Of a stretch of DNA of 64,000 bases, positions 62,121 through 64,000 are shown piece by piece. The notes below the pieces were generated by a model, which made no database searches, was not told where the DNA came from, and saw only the letters and a program-made list of their open reading frames with translations. This stretch comes from Nocardioides thalensis (GTDB taxonomy: Bacteria; Actinomycetota; Actinomycetes; Propionibacteriales; Nocardioidaceae), in contig NZ_JACCFP010000001.1 in NCBI RefSeq assembly GCF_013410655.1, positions 3,619,501-3,683,500 of the forward strand, given 5' to 3'. A program made the translations under genes and the position numbers. The stretch's first letter is position 1; each line of letters starts with the position of its first letter.

Positions 62121-63230
62121 GTGTTGTCAGCCGCCGCCGTCTCGCAGGTACGGCGCGCGGTGCGGACCGCGCTGCGGGCCGAGACGGGCGAGCCGCCGCT
62201 GTGGCGGTGGTCCGGGCAGGTGCCGGCACAGGACTTCGTCGCCGCGGTGCTGCGGCACCGGGTCGCCGGCCTGGTGGCCGGCGCCGAGGCGCTCGAGGTG
62301 CCGCCCGAGGTGCATGAGCAGCTCGCCTCCGCCGCGCGCCTCGACCGGATGGACGCGATGGCCCACCTGCGAGCCGTGGCCGAGGTCGCCGGCGTCCTCG
62401 ACGGCATCGACCACCTGGTCGTCAAGGGAGCGCCGCTCGCGGTCCAGACGACCGGCGACCCGACGGCGCGGGGAGCAGCGGACGTCGACGTGCTCGTCGA
62501 CACGGCCGACCTGCCGGTCGCGCTCGGGCGGCTCGCCGCTCGCGACCTCGGCGTACGTCGCGAGCACGCGGTCGACCGGGACAGCTGGATGTGGCGCTAC
62601 CAGCGATGGGCGGCGCACGAGGTGACGCTCGACGGCCCGCTCGGGTCCGTCGACCTGCACTGGCGGCTCGACCCGACGCACGACGGGCTGCCGGGGTTCG
62701 CCGAGCTCTGGTCGCGGCGGACGAAGGTCGACGTCGGGCCGGTCACCGTGGCCACGCTCGGCGTCGCCGACGCCTTCGCGCACGCCCTGCGGCACGCGGC
62801 CCAGGACGACTGGGGCTCGCTGCGCAGCCTCGTCGACGTGCACCGGCTGGCCCGCGACCCCGCCGCGTGGCGCGGCCCGAAGGGGCTCGCGCGGCTCGAC
62901 CGCACCTCGCTCACCGTGGTCGACGCGACGGTGGGCCTCCCGGACGGCACGCCCGCGTTCCGGCGTACCTCCTCCGGACTGGCACGGGCGGTGAGCGCCC
63001 AGCGCCGACCGGTCCGGTTCACCCGGTTCCCCGGCGACGCGGCGATGCGGGCCGCGGGATACACGCTCGCGGCGAGCCGCTCCCCCCGCGACGTCGCGCT
63101 GACCGTGGCCCGGATCGCGCTGCCGCCGCTGCGGGTCACCCACCTGACCGACCGCGGACCGGTCAGCGCGATCGCCCGCGCGCTGCTCGCGCGCTCGCGG
63201 CGATCACCGGGATGGGACGAGCACCGATGA
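62121..63230 (+). CDS. Nucleotidyltransferase family protein (NTP_transf_5-like)
   Basis: A 369-residue protein of the uncharacterised nucleotidyltransferase family. The motif HLVVKGAPLAVQTTGDP followed by GAADVDVLVD (DxD metal-binding pair) near residues 95-130 is characteristic, and the rest is helical (SVDLHWRLDP, FAHALRHAAQDDW). Relatives often occur in polysaccharide or ribosomally made peptide clusters next to ABC exporters, as here: the next gene starts within its stop (ATGA). Start GTG 62121; no clear ribosome site. Function unknown. Confidence 0.78.
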   Translation: MLSAAAVSQVRRAVRTALRAETGEPPLWRWSGQVPAQDFVAAVLRHRVAGLVAGAEALEVPPEVHEQLASAARLDRMDAMAHLRAVAEVAGVLDGIDHLVVKGAPLAVQTTGDPTARGAADVDVLVDTADLPVALGRLAARDLGVRREHAVDRDSWMWRYQRWAAHEVTLDGPLGSVDLHWRLDPTHDGLPGFAELWSRRTKVDVGPVTVATLGVADAFAHALRHAAQDDWGSLRSLVDVHRLARDPAAWRGPKGLARLDRTSLTVVDATVGLPDGTPAFRRTSSGLARAVSAQRRPVRFTRFPGDAAMRAAGYTLAASRSPRDVALTVARIALPPLRVTHLTDRGPVSAIARALLARSRRSPGWDEHR

Positions 63231-64000
63231 TCCGTCGCGCGCGGCTCCACGTGCGGGCCATGGTCGTCGCGTGCGGCGCCGGCAGGGTGCTCCGGCTCCA
63301 GCTGCTGATGCTGCTCGGCGCGCTGCTCGAGGCCGTGGTGCTCGTGCTGCTGGTGCCGCTGGTGCAGCTCCTCGCCGGCGACGACGACGTGCGCGTGCCG
63401 GTGCTCGGCGTCGACGTCGGGCCGGTCGCCCTGCTCGGCGTGGCCGGCGCGGCCGTGCTGCTGCGCGGTGCGGTGCAGTGGCGGTCGGCGATCACCAACA
63501 GCGACGTGCTCCTGCGCACCACCGACGCGCTGCGGCTGCGCGCGCTCCGCGGCGTGCTCGAGGCCGACTGGACCTACCTCGTCCGCCAGCGCCGCAGCGA
63601 CGTCGTACAGGCGACGACCACGGAGATGGAGCGGGTCGACGCCGCCGTCCACCTGCTGCTGCGCTCGGCCGTCGACCTGCTGCTGCTCGCCGCCAGCGCG
63701 GCCGTCGCCGTGGTGATCTCGCCCCTGCTCGGCGGGCTCGCCGTGCTCTCGCTCGTGGTCGTGGTCGCGCTCGGTCGCGGCAGCGTCCGCCGCAGCATCG
63801 CCCTCGGGGTCGAGTGGACCCGCCGCAACGCGCTCTTCGGCGCCACCGTCACCGACTCGCTCGCCTCGCTCCGGCTGATCCGGGCCCACGACTCCTCCGA
63901 GCAGTGGGTGCGGCTGCTCGACGACGCGGCGCGGGAGGGCCGCCGGATCGAGCACCGGTACGTCGAGGTCACCTCCGCGATGCAGGCGATCGTGGGCTAT
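63227..64000 (+). CDS. ABC transporter permease/ATPase, N-terminal part (cut by window end)
   Basis: The first 258 codons of an ABC exporter with the type 1 transmembrane domain: a basic N-terminus, a first long hydrophobic segment near residues 22-50 and another near 65-80, and a coupling region in DVVQATTTEMERVDAAVHLLLRS typical of the family. ATG 63227 overlaps the stop of the nucleotidyltransferase. The ATPase domain, if fused as usual, would lie beyond base 64000. It is likely part of a cluster exporting a small molecule, lipid or peptide. Confidence 0.82.
   Translation, partial: MIRRARLHVRAMVVACGAGRVLRLQLLMLLGALLEAVVLVLLVPLVQLLAGDDDVRVPVLGVDVGPVALLGVAGAAVLLRGAVQWRSAITNSDVLLRTTDALRLRALRGVLEADWTYLVRQRRSDVVQATTTEMERVDAAVHLLLRSAVDLLLLAASAAVAVVISPLLGGLAVLSLVVVVALGRGSVRRSIALGVEWTRRNALFGATVTDSLASLRLIRAHDSSEQWVRLLDDAAREGRRIEHRYVEVTSAMQAIVGY

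Overview
The window is GC-rich DNA coding on both strands, with strongly GC-biased third codon positions, frequent GTG starts and many 4-nt ATGA or GTGA stop/start overlaps. Gene content fits a high-GC actinobacterium, most likely Nocardioidaceae (Nocardioides-like). Pointers are an F420-type LLM oxidoreductase, gpgS next to a FolP2-type dihydropteroate synthase homologue, an XRE regulator / HbhA-like / DUF2516 block in the order known from mycobacteria, and copies of a REP-like element of the form GGTCGAGYAG...RTCGAGRCC. The genus is inferred; no rRNA or tRNA gene was found.

Layout. 1-3.4 kb: the typA 3' part, a P-loop kinase and a crotonase. 3.4-10.6 kb: a beta-glucoside uptake unit, with an MsiK/UgpC-type ATPase divergent from binding lipoprotein, two permeases, a GH1 beta-glucosidase and a LacI regulator, and two LacI-type operators in the divergent promoter. 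10.7-13.9 kb: methyltransferase, AMP-forming ligase and LLM oxidoreductase. 13.9-16.9 kb: a 22-bp x5 tandem repeat, a rhomboid protease, SatD with a membrane partner, and a second crotonase. 16.9-20.6 kb: gpgS, FolP2-type protein and an extradiol-dioxygenase-like protein in one overlapping operon, an unlisted 54-residue basic protein, and a cell-wall amidase.

20.8-51.2 kb is dominated by cell-surface polysaccharide synthesis. Two paralogous polyprenyl-phosphate sugar transferases flank galE. dTDP-rhamnose genes follow (rmlA, rmlB and a fused rmlC-rmlD). Later come ugd and manA, a plus-strand operon (GT2, GT4, Wzx flippase, pyruvyltransferase-like) and a convergent minus-strand operon (DUF4012, tyrosine autokinase, three GT4 enzymes, Wzy-type polymerase). 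Embedded are the XRE-HbhA-DUF2516 block and sulfate activation: an unusual CysC fused to a low-molecular-weight phosphotyrosine phosphatase, a TauE/SafE exporter, and cysDN.

51.3-64 kb holds secreted proteins (an Ig-like protein and a 1506-residue LamG/metallophosphoesterase), a NicO-type metal transporter, a padR-doxX-hydrolase unit with twin operators, ygfZ, a Fur-family regulator, a nitrobindin-like protein, and a nucleotidyltransferase followed by an ABC exporter cut by the window end.

The most notable undescribed-looking items are: a leader before the first sugar transferase whose Shine-Dalgarno region is exactly complementary to an upstream segment that can itself be sequestered; the CysC-phosphatase fusion; REP-like elements that supply stop codons; and the five-copy hairpin repeat.
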